Source: Stemphylium vesicarium (taxonomy: Eukaryota > Ascomycota > Dothideomycetes > Pleosporales > Pleosporaceae). Taken from it: a stretch of 27,402 bases of DNA. The position numbers and the translations under genes were made by a program. Every line of letters begins with the position of its first letter. Position 1 is the first letter of the stretch. Location: contig QXCR01000264.1 in NCBI GenBank assembly GCA_004380135.1, forward strand, positions 1-27,402. Reading direction: 5' to 3'. Shown one piece after another: positions 9,801 to 19,449 of this stretch. The notes below the pieces were generated by a model, which saw only the letters and a program-made list of their open reading frames with translations, was not told where the DNA came from and ran no database searches.

Positions 9801-10568
9801 GCTTAGACAGACTAGGCCACGCTCTGCCTAATAGCTCAAATCGCGATCAATGGTAGGGACGCGACGTTAATAGGTGTATCGCCTTTCTTCTTGCAACATG
9901 GCCATAACGTGGACCCGTTGCAGCTATAGACGCTAGAGGAATAAGCGCTACCTCTAGGTACACCTAATAACTGCTTAGATAACGGGAAAGTAGAGCAGAT
10001 CGTCTCGAAACTCCGAAGCGTCCTTAAGTTAGCCCAAGCAAGTATGGCGAGCGCGCAGCAGGAGCAGGAACGATAAGCGAACAAGTCGCGACGAGAGGCT
10101 CGACAATACTAGGTAGGCGATAAGGTTTAGCTACACTTAGACTAGTAATATAGCACTAGATAGATATTAAAAAAGCTAGACTAGAAAAACGCTAAGTATA
10201 TAGTACTAGAAGTAATTAATAGCTACTTAGTTAAGCTAGATACCCCTCTAGGTCCCTATCTAGTATTCTATATTAACTAGATTAAGCTTATAAGTTTAGA
10301 CCTACTACTAAGCTAAGAAGTAGATAATTCTTAGCCGCTAGCGTTATAAGTAGTAGGAGAGGATAAATAGGTAGTAGAAGATATTATAGTAGAATAGAAA
10401 CGCTACGTTAGAAGAGGATCTAAATAGGAATATAAGGTTAAATAGAGAGGATACTACTAAATAACGTTTAAGCTAGTCTAGCTACTTAAGAATATAAAAG
10501 CCCTAGACTACTAGCTATCCTATATAGCACTATACTGCGACGCTAAAGGACGCCTCCTAGACGGTTTT
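6841..10568 (+). pseudogene. gypsy pol: protease, RT, RNase H, integrase, chromodomain (decayed)
   Basis: Domain order by translation through stops: protease about 6850-7400; RT 7530-8230 with LRLYINYRALNKITKKNRYS and box AYLDNVLIYTDG; RNase H about 8280-8820, ending with YRLGK and VDALSRRE; integrase about 9100-10130, with SIDFIERLSKSKG and the C-terminal IAQIAINGRDATLIGVSPFF; chromodomain about 10330-10500 with VVEDIIVE, EYKVK and RGYY. An island at 9780-10110 has near-normal CpA and TpG and far fewer stops. Stops fall mostly at Gln and Trp positions. The frame reaches the insertion point of the nested element at 10568. The domain order marks a chromodomain-bearing Ty3/gypsy element. Confidence 0.85.
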
Positions 10569-10800
10569 TGTAAGGGGCAGTTATAGGCAATAGTATTTGC
10601 TTCACACTGCAATGGAATAGTGGGGGATGGCTCTATATTACTACACTAGATAGGGGGTAGTAAGGAGAATAATTCTTACCCCTCTTCCCTTACGCGAAGC
10701 GCAGGTTAAAAGTAGGTATCTTTACTAAGGCGCGAGTATAAGAAGTAAATATATTAGGACTAAATGCGTCTAATTATAGGCCTTTAGCCTAAGTATTATA
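10569..10800 (-). repeat. 3' LTR of the nested element, 232 bp
   Basis: Plus-strand ends TGTAAGGGGC and, RIP-altered, AGTATTATA in place of AGTGTTACA. The outer (left) hundred bases are unmutated (GCTTCACACTGCAATGG), whereas the inner half is RIP-altered. Aligns without length change to 16909-17140. Confidence 0.9.
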
Positions 10801-11269
10801 GAGCCTCTTCCTCTAAACTAGCGTTCTTAATAGTCTTAGCCTTAATAAAAACCTAAAAACTCTTAAGGGGAGAAATAGGAAAAGAGTGTCTAGATACTGT
10901 CCGTCTATCGCGCGTCGCACGTGCGCCGCAGCGGTGCGCTGCCGCTGCAACCACTATTGCGCGCGTCCCCGGTTTATTTGGGATGATGTTGTAGTGAATG
11001 CGGATTTAAGAGGTGACAAACGCTATTTACGTTATTATAATAAGTGCTAAATATTATTTACTTTACTCCTTTAGGTCGCCCGCTTTATTATTATAGTAAG
11101 TGCGGATAGTTATTTACTAATTTTATTATGGTGACCGTTTATTATGTTATTGTGATAAAAACTTTTTATTCTCACTCTCTTATTTAATACTACTATAATA
11201 ATACTATTACACTCCTCTAACGCACTCTTAGCGCACGCTATACTTTTTATTATAGTTTATTATCTAAAC
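10801..11269. other. 3' non-coding part of the nested element
   Basis: Between the 3' LTR and the antisense reading frame. It starts with the probable polypurine tract. A GC-rich, RIP-poor patch follows at about 10880-11040 (GCGCGTCGCACGTGCGCCGC), then AT-rich sequence. For the antisense gene this would be the upstream side, so it may once have held that gene's promoter or first exon. No frame could be established. Confidence 0.5.
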
Positions 11270-11839
11270 CCTAAATACATTAAGAAATCCTACTTGCGTG
11301 GTGCTCGCCTATTTATATTTAGCGACCTCAAAAAGCGCGCCGACTAGGTCGCCTTAGTTGCGACTTACACGCGCTGCGCTTAGAGTGTCGTCAGGCACAA
11401 TAAGATGTGTTAGAAGTCGGAGCATCGCCGCTGCGAGTATTGCTCTGCTGGCAATTGGGGTGGCTGCACTTTGGTGAGTGATTGAGATATTCCGCAAGTG
11501 CTGCGCCTTAGCTGATCTAAATAGGTGCCTACTGAGATGAATGGCCGCCTTAATCGCCTATACTAGCTTCGCGCTTAGTACGACGCTGCCGTTAATGCCG
11601 CTAAAAAGCCTAAGACTAACGCTAGTGTGATTACTACTAGCGTTAAGCTTGCGCGTTACTAGCACTAATTTAATCTAGAGCTCGTGAACCGCCACTGCGT
11701 TACTACTTATTCTAGAACTCCTCTTAGGGTTTCTACTTAAGTTCTAGCGACTTTACCTTAGTACTTAAGTCTAATTCTAGTTAAGTAGTATAGAATTATA
11801 GCCGCTTTAGAGTAGCTAGTAGCTTATACTACTAGAATA

Positions 11840-11890
11840 GTACGCGCTTATTAATTTTTTAATATTTTTCTTTTACTAATATTTCTCTAG
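11840..11890 (+). other. probable intron in the antisense gene
   Basis: 51 bp beginning GTACGC and ending TTCTCTAG, with TTTACTAAT as branch point close to the 3' end. Removing it joins two frames in phase 0 and carries the reading from a stop-ridden to a fully open second exon. Being antisense to the element's RNA, it would not be spliced out during retrotransposition. Confidence 0.5.
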
Positions 11891-11906
11891 GGTAGTAGTA
11901 TAGGAG

Positions 11907-11937
<31 letters not shown>
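11907..11937 (+). repeat. (AAT)n microsatellite
   Basis: About ten uninterrupted AAT/ATA units after a single GAT. RIP changes TpG to TpA, so (GAT)n would become exactly this, giving an original poly-Asp tract in the antisense frame; that origin is inferred. Confidence 0.85.
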
Positions 11938-12004
11938 GTCCCTCCCGCCTCTAGGTAGTAAGGAGCGGGTAGACGAGAACGAAGGCGAGAATAGTAGTAA
12001 TTAA

Positions 12005-12340
12005 GAGGGGTTTATTTTTTATTTTTTTCTATATATGTAGATACTCTAAGTTCTATATAGTAGGTATACGCCTTAAGTACGCTATAAATAAGTTTCTTAT
12101 AATCTTTTCTATTACTTCTTTTACTATAAGCTTTATATCTTTTTAAAGTCTTAGACTAGTTCCTCTATATCTTTAAAATTAGAAGCTAGAGTCTAAGTAT
12201 TTTAAGATTTATTATATTCTTTCTATCTTAACTAGTATTATAGTTAGCCCTTCCTAATTTATTTTCTAAGAATTTTTTTTACTTTCTAAACTTCTTTATC
12301 TTCTATAGTAACCTCTAGTAGTTAGGTATTATTATTATAG
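12005..12340 (-). pseudogene. chromodomain region of the nested element (decayed)
   Basis: C-terminal end of pol, reading leftwards from the integrase. Pieces compatible with a chromodomain are visible (KFRK, FLENKLGRANYNTS, then a helix-like RYKAYSKRSNRKDYKKL), but aromatic positions are lost to RIP. Assignment depends mostly on position after the integrase C-terminus. Confidence 0.45.
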
Positions 12341-13750
12341 TTATCTCTAGAATTCTATTATTCTAGAAGGGATATATAGAATACATTATAAATGCGATAG
12401 TTAGGTAGTAGGAGTAGATAGTATGCCTATATTCTAACTACGCTTTATATCTAAAATAGCCTAATAAACTTACTAGAAAGCTTTTTACTAAGTTAATAGG
12501 CTAAGTTAATATATTTTATACTAAGAAGTATAAGATCTCTCTTATAAAAAACTTCTAGTTTATATTTCTTATTATAGTATTAGCTTTAATACTCTTATGC
12601 TCTCTATAGGTGTTCCCGTGCTAATGCGCGTGCGTCGTGCATGCGCTGAATTCTATCGACTGCGTCTGGCATCTCCCCCTCTTGCCTGCTGTCCTTAGGA
12701 GGCGTGGAGAGCAAGGGGTGCTTGCTATATACTAAGTAAAATGGTATTGCTTTTATTAATTTGTAAATTAAATTATTATAAGTAAACTATACTATTACTA
12801 ATAATAAAACTTAATTATCTTACTTATTTAAAGTAAATATCCTAAGGTATTATTCTATAGTCTAGTTCTAGCGCTTAGTTTGTCTATCTATTTATAGATA
12901 GAAGGCTATGCTAAGCCTACGCTTTACCTATAGTTAGTAGTAGATTTCTATCTAAAATACTAAGGTAAAGACTAAACTATAGTCTAATATAATACCTTTC
13001 TAGATTCTATACTATAAAATAACCTAATTAAAATAGAATTTAGTAAATTACTTCGCGTTTTAGGTCTTTAAAGTAGGTATATAGATTACTATCTTTAAGA
13101 AGTAGTTAATTATTATAAGTACTATATTAAAGACGTAATCTAAGCTATTTTTTATTAGTAGTAACCTTATAATAAAATTAAGAGTAATTTCCTTAAAGAT
13201 ATTCTTTAGGATTGGTAGCGGTGATAGCTTACTATATTTGCTATGCCGTGGAGCTTTGCTCCTTTAATATATAGCATACGTCCTTACGTATTCCTAGATA
13301 TTATAGCTAAGTAATAGCTAATAATATAGCCTACTAATAAGCTTAAGCGTCCTACGTGCGCTAAAATGGCCTACTATGCGCGTGTTATAGTTCTAGGATA
13401 AAATCTCCTACCTAATAGCTAGTTCCTTTAGAACATAAATCCTGCCATTGTATCTTAGGACTTCCTTTTCGTTAATGCGCCAAACCGGCGCATCTCTGCT
13501 ACTTTAAGTGCGTGTTACTCGCTTAGAGTCCGCGACCCGCTGCTAGGCAAAGGCGTCCCTTTGCTGCAACTAGAGCAGAATATCTATTAGAGCTTCCAAC
13601 TCTACTGGCATAGGTTCGCTACTGACTAGTACCCTAGCCAGTGAGCGTGGCACGCATGGTATGCATCCCATGGCGCCAGCAGTAGGGACCTTCACGGTTC
13701 TGCAAACGTTGGCTACGTGCATCTCACACGCGCCCACCGGACTGAGCCCG
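12341..13750 (-). pseudogene. gypsy integrase of the nested element (decayed)
   Basis: Minus-strand integrase. From right to left: a linker with NEKEVLRYNGRIYV-like sequence, the HHCC region with VGHFSARRTLKLISRLYY and YVRTYAIY-*-RSKAPRHSKY (both zinc Cys changed to Tyr), the catalytic core with EITLNFIIRL, and the C-terminal part with SKHPLLSTPPKDSRQEGEM, then PDAVDRIQRMHDARALAREH. Two islands are little mutated (12605-12735 and 13430-13770). Zinc ligands and active-site residues are damaged, so it is inactive. Confidence 0.8.
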
Positions 13751-15250
13751 GGTGTGGATCCTCTCGCTCTACTATACTCTACTCTTACTAGAAGTTTGTT
13801 TTATAGAGTAGGTAATAACTAAATTAGAGATAGATTTTCCTACTTATAATCCGCTCTTCTAGAGGGGCTATCTATAGAGTTAGTATTTCCTAGATAGTAC
13901 TTTACCTTAAAATTAAAAGCTTCTAGATATAGAGCCTAGCGTGCTTAACGCGAGTTAAGCTTCTATACTGCGCGGATTAAGCGCAGGTTATTATAATTAG
14001 TTAAAACTTAAATAGTATACTATACACCCTCTAGGTAGTGCCGCCACTACTTAAAGCTATACACGATAGCTAGTAGTTCTAGGTTGTACACCTCGTAATT
14101 TAACTCCGCATTCTAGAGTTTCCTTAAAATAAAAGCGACTAAGTGCTACTTATTATCTTTAAATAACTATAATAGTATGCCTAAGATAGTAAACGTAGAA
14201 GTATCTATCTTAATATAGATTAGAAGTGTCTTATTAAAATAGCGCATAATAGGCGCATATATAAAGCGGTCCTTTAGCCTTATAAAAGAAGTATCTATAG
14301 CCTTATTCTAATAGAACGCTTATTTCCCCTTAAGAATATCTATAAGAGGTGCTATTTCTATAGCGTAATACTTAATAAAGTGTTAATAGAAGTTCGTAAA
14401 GCCTAAAAAGGACTATAGCTCCTTAGTATTAGTAGGTGTTAGTAATTATATAATAGTCTTAACGCGCGTAGGATTAGCGCGTACGCCTTGCCTTATAACG
14501 ATAAACTCTAGAAAATGCACCTTACTAGCCGCAAAAGTGCATTTCTTTAGGTTTACAAATAACTCGGCTTCTCTTAGTGATTGCAGTACAGCGCGTACTG
14601 CGCGCTAGTGTAGCGCAACATCGTCTTCGTGGGTATATATAAGTATATTATCTAGATATACCACACATATATAATCTAAATACCCACTTAGGGCCCTATT
14701 AATATAGGCTTAAAAGCTTACTAGAGCGTTAGTAAGCCTAAAAGGTATAACTAAGTACTTAAAATACTTATATTAGGTTTAAAAAGCTATTTTCTACTTA
14801 TCTCCTAATTTAATTTATATATAATAGTAAGCGTTCTTAAGATTAAGGGTTATATAGTATTATACGCCTAATAGGTAGTCTAACGTCTCCCTAATAAGTA
14901 GTAGTAGGTAATAATCTTTTATAGTAATAGAGTTTAAGCCGCGATAATCTATATAAAGATAAAGTATGCTATCCTTCTTTAGTATAAAGATAATTAGTGC
15001 GCTAGTAGGGCTTATACTATAGTAGATCTATCCTCTACGAAGAGCCTCCTCTATATATTCTTAGAGCAGCTATAGCTCACGAGAAGAGAGGGTATATAAT
15101 AGTCTATAAGGCGGCTCTTTACCTAGCTAAATAGAGATTATATAATCTAAGCTCTTATAACTTAGAAGAGTCGCAGCTTTCTCGTTATTAAAAACGTCGG
15201 CGTAGTCTAGTAATGCGTTAGGGATGCGCGGTTCTTGCGCTGCGTGAATG
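13751..15250 (-). pseudogene. gypsy reverse transcriptase and RNase H of the nested element (decayed)
   Basis: RT is read from about 15020 leftwards: IIFILKKDSILYLYIDYR, GLNSITIKDYYLLLLI, LNLKNAYYYI, then YLDYICVVYLDNILIYTHED (about 14610-14670) and a long unbroken piece VRAVLQSLREAELFVNLKKC followed by TFAASKVHFLEFIVIRQGVR (about 14480-14600). RNase H follows to about 13750, too decayed for motifs. The RT box reads YLDN where YLDD is expected; RIP or an older change could explain it. Confidence 0.8.
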
Positions 15251-15857
15251 TCGTATACGCGCGCCTCGCATTCTAAGCTTATACTAGTAGCTTATAGTGT
15301 TCCTAGAAGATAGGTAGTAGAGCTAGTATACTTCGCATCTTCTAGAAGGCTATTAGTAGTTACTAACTAGATATCTGCCTTTATAAGGCTCTAGCGCTAT
15401 TTTTAGTAGCTATAATTAATTAAAATATCTTTCTACTATAAGAAAGGGTTTCCTAAGAGTAGAGGAATTCCTTTCTTATCTACTCTATACGCTGTAACGT
15501 TAGTGCAGCGTTCTATACTATTATTATCTAATAGGCGCACTTAAAACGTATACGCCGCGTAGGTACTTTAATATTATGCGCTAATCTATCCTAGTCTTAG
15601 GAGCTCTATATTCTTAATAAGTATTATACTTATTTCTATAGCTATTCTTTAGCTAACTAAGCTAATATCTGCTTAGGGATCTAGGATAACCCTAAGTTTC
15701 TTTTCTAGACCTAAGTCTACTCTTACGCTATATATACGCTTTATACCTAGTAAAATATCTATAGATATGCGCCTTACTAATTCTAGATTTATAGTAAGGC
15801 TTAGGCTTTTTTTATATAGTTAATATTAACTAGTAGCTAATTTAGATTACTATTTTA
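15251..15857 (-). pseudogene. protease region of the nested element (decayed)
   Basis: Lies between the gag knuckle and RT, where gypsy elements encode the aspartic protease. I could not place an active-site DSG triad confidently because the region is densely RIP-mutated. Assignment is by position. Confidence 0.4.
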
Positions 15858-16860
15858 ATACTTATTAGCGTAGTAACTTTTCTTTTAGCACTTAAAATAA
15901 GTAATATTATACTTATTCTTTATTTTCTTTAGTACGCTATAAGAAAAAGGTAGTAGAGTAAGCTTCTTCCTTTTCTCTTTATATGCGCTTTAGCTTAGTT
16001 ACTTATACGTGGCTAGTATTCTACGTAGGTTCCTTTCTAGAGTTAATACTAAGGTAATAAGGTCTTCTCTTATTACTAGGATCTAGTAATAATTAGTAAT
16101 TGCTTACTATAGCTCTAGCCTTAGCTTAGTAAATAAGTATTAGACTTTTTACTCTTTAATATAGGCTGTAAGTTAGTCTTCTAGCACGTTAAGGTAGGTA
16201 GTAAAAGATTAAATAGTCTAGTCTTTTTACTATATTATATAACTATGCGCTATAGCTGCTTTAAGGCTGCGATTAATAGGATTAGAGAGTAAGTCTAGTA
16301 AGTACTACTTAAAGTATTTCTAGGTTAGAATCTCTTCTCGCGCTTTAAAGGTGCGCTTAAAGTGCGCGTACTAGAGCTCCCTAGAATCTCCTCCTAGATA
16401 TTATATTAACTAGATAACTTTATCGCGGTCTATGTAGAACTCTTATAGTAGAAGCTAAAAGGCTATCTTATAGGAGTAGATAAATTCGCGGTGTTTCTTA
16501 ATCGTTTTTCCCTTATATTCTACTAGGTCTTTTGGTTTTAAAGTGCGCCTTACGTGCGCAAAGCCGGGCTGGCTAGCTGCGCTCTGGGTGCGGGTCGCGA
16601 GATTCCGCGCCAAAAGGTTGGCTTTAGCTAGGGGTGGCCCTTGTCCGCGCCCTTCTAGCTGCGCAACTTCCTCTTCTAGCTCGCGTAATTGTTAGAGGGC
16701 TAGGAGTTTATTATATCGCTCTTTAATGGCTTAAATATACTCCGCGAGCGTTATAGGTGCGTCCTTCTCTTATAGTTCGCGTTTCTTGCGTAGTATTTAT
16801 AGTAGGGTTAAGATGCTAGAGCTTTAGCTCGCTACCTTAGCTAAGTAGCCTAATTATATA
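15858..16860 (-). pseudogene. gypsy gag of the nested element (decayed)
   Basis: Ends with a knuckle at 15858-15899 that reads YFKC-*-KKSYYANKY: two Cys and the His of C-x2-C-x4-H-x4-C are now Tyr and a Gln is TAG. Upstream, a less mutated stretch around 16500-16700 encodes acidic and Gln/Glu-rich sequence typical of gag N-terminal parts. The start codon is not resolved. Confidence 0.6.
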
Positions 16861-16908
16861 GAGAGAGCTATCTCTAGACTATTAGCCTTAAGAGAAGAAG
16901 AATTATTA

Positions 16909-17140
16909 TATAAGAGGTAATTATAGGTAATAGTATTTACTTTATACTATAATAAAATAGTAGGGGATAGCTCTATATTACTATACTAGATAGGGGGTAG
17001 TAAGAAGAATAATTCTTACCTCTCTTCCCTTGCGCGAAGCGTAGGTTAAAAGCAGGTATCTTCGCCAAGGCGCGAGTGCAAGAAGCAAACATGTTAGGAC
17101 TAAATGCGCCCAACTGCAGGCCTTCGGCCTGAGTGTTACA
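16909..17140 (-). repeat. 5' LTR of the nested element, 232 bp
   Basis: Partner of 10569-10800. Here the left, inner half is RIP-mutated and the right, outer half is normal (CCTTCGGCCTGAGTGTTACA at its end). On the minus strand it starts TGTAACACTCAGGCC, with a CAGGCC-GAA-GGCCTG hairpin near the terminus. Confidence 0.9.
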
Positions 17141-17183
17141 GTTTTTAGAAGGAAAATAGGTAGACCTCTAAAGGGAGGAGTAT

Positions 17184-17400
17184 TATAATAAGCTAAACGC
17201 CCTTTAATAGAGCTCCTTAATAAAATCTTAGTAGACGCATCTAATAGACGCTTAGATTACCTTAGACTAATATTTATCTAATAGGTAGATAAACACTAGC
17301 GTAGATAGACTAATAGCTCCTTATTGAATACAACCACTATATACCTGGCCTTGCCATCGGCTATCTACTCCTTGAGTGCTCCTAGAGCTAGCCCCTTACA
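17184..17400 (+). repeat. 3' LTR of the plus-strand gypsy element, 217 bp
   Basis: Partner of 4638-4854, preceded by a polypurine tract at 17170-17180 and TAT. Left half RIP-mutated (TATAATAAGC for TGTAACGGGC), right half normal, ending GCTAGCCCCTTACA. Confidence 0.88.
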
Positions 17401-18060
17401 TAAGGCGCTAATTATAAGAAGTATAGTGCTAAAGAGCGCTTAGAGCGCGAGAAGGCTAAGACTATTATGGCTAAGTTCTAAGAAGTATTTAACTTAGTTT
17501 AAGCTAGTATAGCTAAAGCCTAAGTTAAATAAGAGAAGTAGGCGAATAAGCATCGCATGGAGGCTAGGAAGTATAAGGTTAGCGATAAGGTCTAGCTAAG
17601 GCTTAATAAGTAGTATAGTACTAGCCGCGAGTCTTATAAGCTTAATTAGAAAAGTGCTAAATATACTATAATTAAGATAGTTAATAGTTATTTAGTTAAA
17701 CTAGATACTCTACTAGGTTACTACTCTATTTTCTACGTTAACTATTTTACTCTACTAGCATAGACCCGCTACTAAGTTAAGTATAAGATAACTACTAGCT
17801 ACTACTGCTATAAGTAAATAGAGAGGAGGAGTACGTCGTAGAGGATATTATCGCTAAGTAGCTTAAGCGCTAGGGGCGTAGATAGAAGCTATACTATAAT
17901 ATTAAGTAGAAAGAGTACTACTAAACGTCCCTTAAATTAGTAAAACTACTAAAGAAGATAAAAGCGCTAAAATAGTAATTAACCTATATAAAAGGCCTTT
18001 AGAATAGTAAGAGACGCCTACTAAAGTATTTTTAGTAGATTCTACTCTTAAGTAGAGAGA
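17401..18060 (+). pseudogene. gypsy integrase C-terminus and chromodomain (decayed)
   Basis: Legible pieces are KERLEREKAKTIMAKF (interrupted later), KHRMEARKYKVSDKVW-like sequence with the Trp now a stop, YSTSRESYKLN and VNSYLVKLDTLLG, then a chromodomain-like end with VVEDIIAK-type sequence (about 17840). Stops sit at Gln and Trp positions. The end of the frame merges into the polypurine tract. Confidence 0.7.
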
Positions 18061-18073
18061 AAAAGAGAGGTAT

Positions 18074-18320
18074 TATAATAGGCTAAAGCCTAATTAGCTT
18101 ATTTCTTAATAGGATCTTAGTTACGTGCGTAAAGCGCACTATTTATAAAATCTAGGTAAGCCGCTAGATACCTAGATTCTACACTAGCGCGCTAGTAAAA
18201 TAATATCCTAAGCCGCCGCCCCTAAATAACCTTTAGAGTGTAGCTATCCTTAGTTCCTTTCTCTATCGAATACAATCTTAGTATACCTGTGCGATAGCTC
18301 TCCGAGCGTAGCCCCTTACA
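18074..18320 (+). repeat. 3' LTR, 247 bp
   Basis: Reverse complement of the family at 2673-2919. The left two thirds are RIP-mutated; the right, outer 75 bases match the unmutated solo LTR and end GCCCCTTACA. Its position after a polypurine tract fixes the true orientation of this LTR family. Confidence 0.88.
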
Positions 18321-18525
18321 TTCTATTTCTTAAGTATATAGCTACTAGATAGTATATTTATATAATTACTATATTTAACTTTAAAATTTAAAAATTAGTA
18401 CTTAATTCTTAAAACTTTTAAATTATTAATTAATTTTTATATTATACTTAACTTATCTTATTTATTACGCGCCTAGCTTATTCCTAAGAACTAACCCTAG
18501 GACCCTCTAAGGACGGACCTTCACA
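18321..18525 (-). repeat. truncated LTR of a second retrotransposon type
   Basis: On the minus strand starts TGTGAAGGTCCGTCCTTAGA at 18525 and runs 205 bp until the gypsy LTR cuts it. The same sequence stands at 26851-27054 in plus orientation, where it continues, so this copy is truncated by the element inserted at 18320. RIP-mutated except for the terminal 50 bases. Confidence 0.75.
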
Positions 18526-19156
18526 TTTCTCTACTAATATTTAGAGAGAAGTTAGACTAAGAAGTTATCTAGGACTATCTAGAAGAGCGTAAAAGGTTTT
18601 AGTAATTAGATAAGTTAGGCTTATCTAGTTGTGTTGCAGCCAGATTTCTAGGCGCCAAAAGGCGATCTAGGGTCCCTACGTCCGCCATTCTTGTCCTTCG
18701 CAGTACTCTACACGGCTAGAGGATAGCAGAGGTAGGTTCAGAGCTGTGTTGCGATCAATTTAACAGGTTTTGGGACTGTTTTGAAGGGTACTATGAAATT
18801 GAAAAGTTGGTGTTCGGTGGTTTGTCTTGTGTAAGTCCACGAACAGTATATGCAGGTGAGATGTTTGCTCAAGAATAAAGAAAGATCACAAACCAGAACA
18901 AAGAGAAACAACAAACTCCAATGTGTTTTGGATAATTTTTCGTCATCCCGCGGAAATACGTCTACATGCACATGTCTCCGCCCTGGTCCCGCTCCCATAG
19001 TATCAAGCAACAACGCGGTTCACCTCGCCTAGGCTCCGTGAGACCTCTTTCCTTGAGTCATTGCGCCGCGACGTCCTCCTTGTCATTCCGTTCGTCGCTC
19101 CGTGTTGCTTGGATTTTTCTAAGACTGACGTCGTCATGTTCCACTCCTGCCTATCT
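18526..19156. other. no gene recognised
   Basis: Transition from RIP-mutated sequence (to about 18630) to sequence of normal composition. Frames of 60 to 90 codons exist on both strands but none shows a domain, a codon pattern or a splice structure that I can support. It may contain the internal leader of the element whose LTR ends at 18525, or ordinary intergenic DNA. Confidence 0.4.
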
Positions 19157-19449
19157 TGTAACGAGGCTACCTCCCTCGTTATAGCTATAGCTAAGACTAG
19201 ACTCGGAGTCAACCCCGAGTCGCTTCGGACCTAATCCTAACTTAGTTCTAACTTAGCCCTCTCTAGCCTACATATATTTAAGCCTACTATTCTCTAGATA
19301 TAAATAGATAGTTTTCTATAATCCTTTTATATAAAACCTATAGGTATTAATAGATCTTAGGTTATAGTTCTCCCACGCACTCCTATATGCCTCTAAGTGA
19401 GACCACGGCGAGTTCGGATCTCTTGTCTTGCCTGCGTCGTTACATATCT
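19152..19449. repeat. solo LTR, 288 bp, with target duplication TATCT
   Basis: The LTR is 19157-19444, starting TGTAACGAGG and ending GCGTCGTTACA, with TATCT on both sides (19152-19156 and 19445-19449). The termini are normal but the centre (about 19250-19370) is AT-rich and RIP-like. A TATA-like TTTATATAAAACC at 19325-19340 suggests plus orientation. No internal region is present. Confidence 0.88.

Larger units (their letters stand above)
11270..12004 (+). pseudogene. unidentified intron-containing gene on the antisense strand of the nested element (decayed)
   Basis: Reads opposite to the element's own genes. From 11270 a plus frame runs to 11839 with fourteen stops, ten of them TAG, mostly where Gln codons fit (for example NKMC-*-KSEHRRCEYC). 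It contains a Cys motif CEYCSAGNWGGC (C-x2-C-x7-C, 11432-11467) and a basic stretch NAAKKPKTNASVI. A phase-0 intron fits at 11840-11890 (GTACGC, TACTAAT branch point, CTCTAG), after which the frame continues open: GSSIGD, ten AAT codons that RIP could derive from GAT, then KSLPPLGSKERVDENEGENS to TAA at 12002-12004. I do not recognise the family and see no start. It could be a captured host gene or an accessory frame of this lineage; coding status is inferred. Confidence 0.5.
10564..17145 (-). mobile_element. complete nested Ty3/gypsy element with target duplication
   Basis: Minus-strand element 10569-17140 (6572 bp) with 232-bp LTRs at both ends, flanked by GTTTT (10564-10568 and 17141-17145), a clean 5-bp target duplication. 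From right to left: 5' LTR, gag with knuckle, protease, RT, RNase H, integrase, chromodomain, an extra frame on the opposite strand, and 3' LTR. A purine tract on the minus strand just before the 3' LTR (10801-10818, plus-strand GAGCCTCTTCCTCT) is the likely polypurine tract. It landed between chromodomain and 3' end of the plus-strand element. RIP-mutated in most of its length. Confidence 0.9.
4638..17400 (+). mobile_element. Ty3/gypsy chromodomain element (plus strand), split by a nested element
   Basis: Plus-strand element with 217-bp LTRs at 4638-4854 and 17184-17400, leader, gag, protease, RT, RNase H, integrase and chromodomain (to about 10568). A complete minus-strand element then occupies 10569-17140, and the remaining 3' end has a polypurine tract AAAGGGAGGAG (17170-17180). 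Without the insertion it is about 6.2 kb. The flanking 5-mers (AGCTA left, TAAGG right) do not match, and the flanks are different element fragments in opposite orientation, so the two ends may have come together by recombination between two copies. Heavily RIP-mutated apart from a few islands. Confidence 0.8.
17401..18320 (+). mobile_element. Ty3/gypsy 3' fragment (integrase end, chromodomain, LTR)
   Basis: Plus-strand remnant. It opens inside an integrase C-terminus and passes through a chromodomain. A purine tract (18061-18070, AAAAGAGAGG) and TAT follow, then a 247-bp LTR of the same family as 2673-2919. The left part was cut off by the LTR ending at 17400. It runs into an LTR of another family on the right, so it was inserted there. 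Confidence 0.8.

Noticed and set aside
9836..10084. 82-codon minus-strand frame
   Set aside because: It is the antisense of the integrase C-terminus, open only because this part escaped RIP.
18738..19013. 91-codon minus-strand frame with a hydrophobic stretch
   Set aside because: No domain, no sensible neighbours, and overlapping frames of similar length exist on the other strand.
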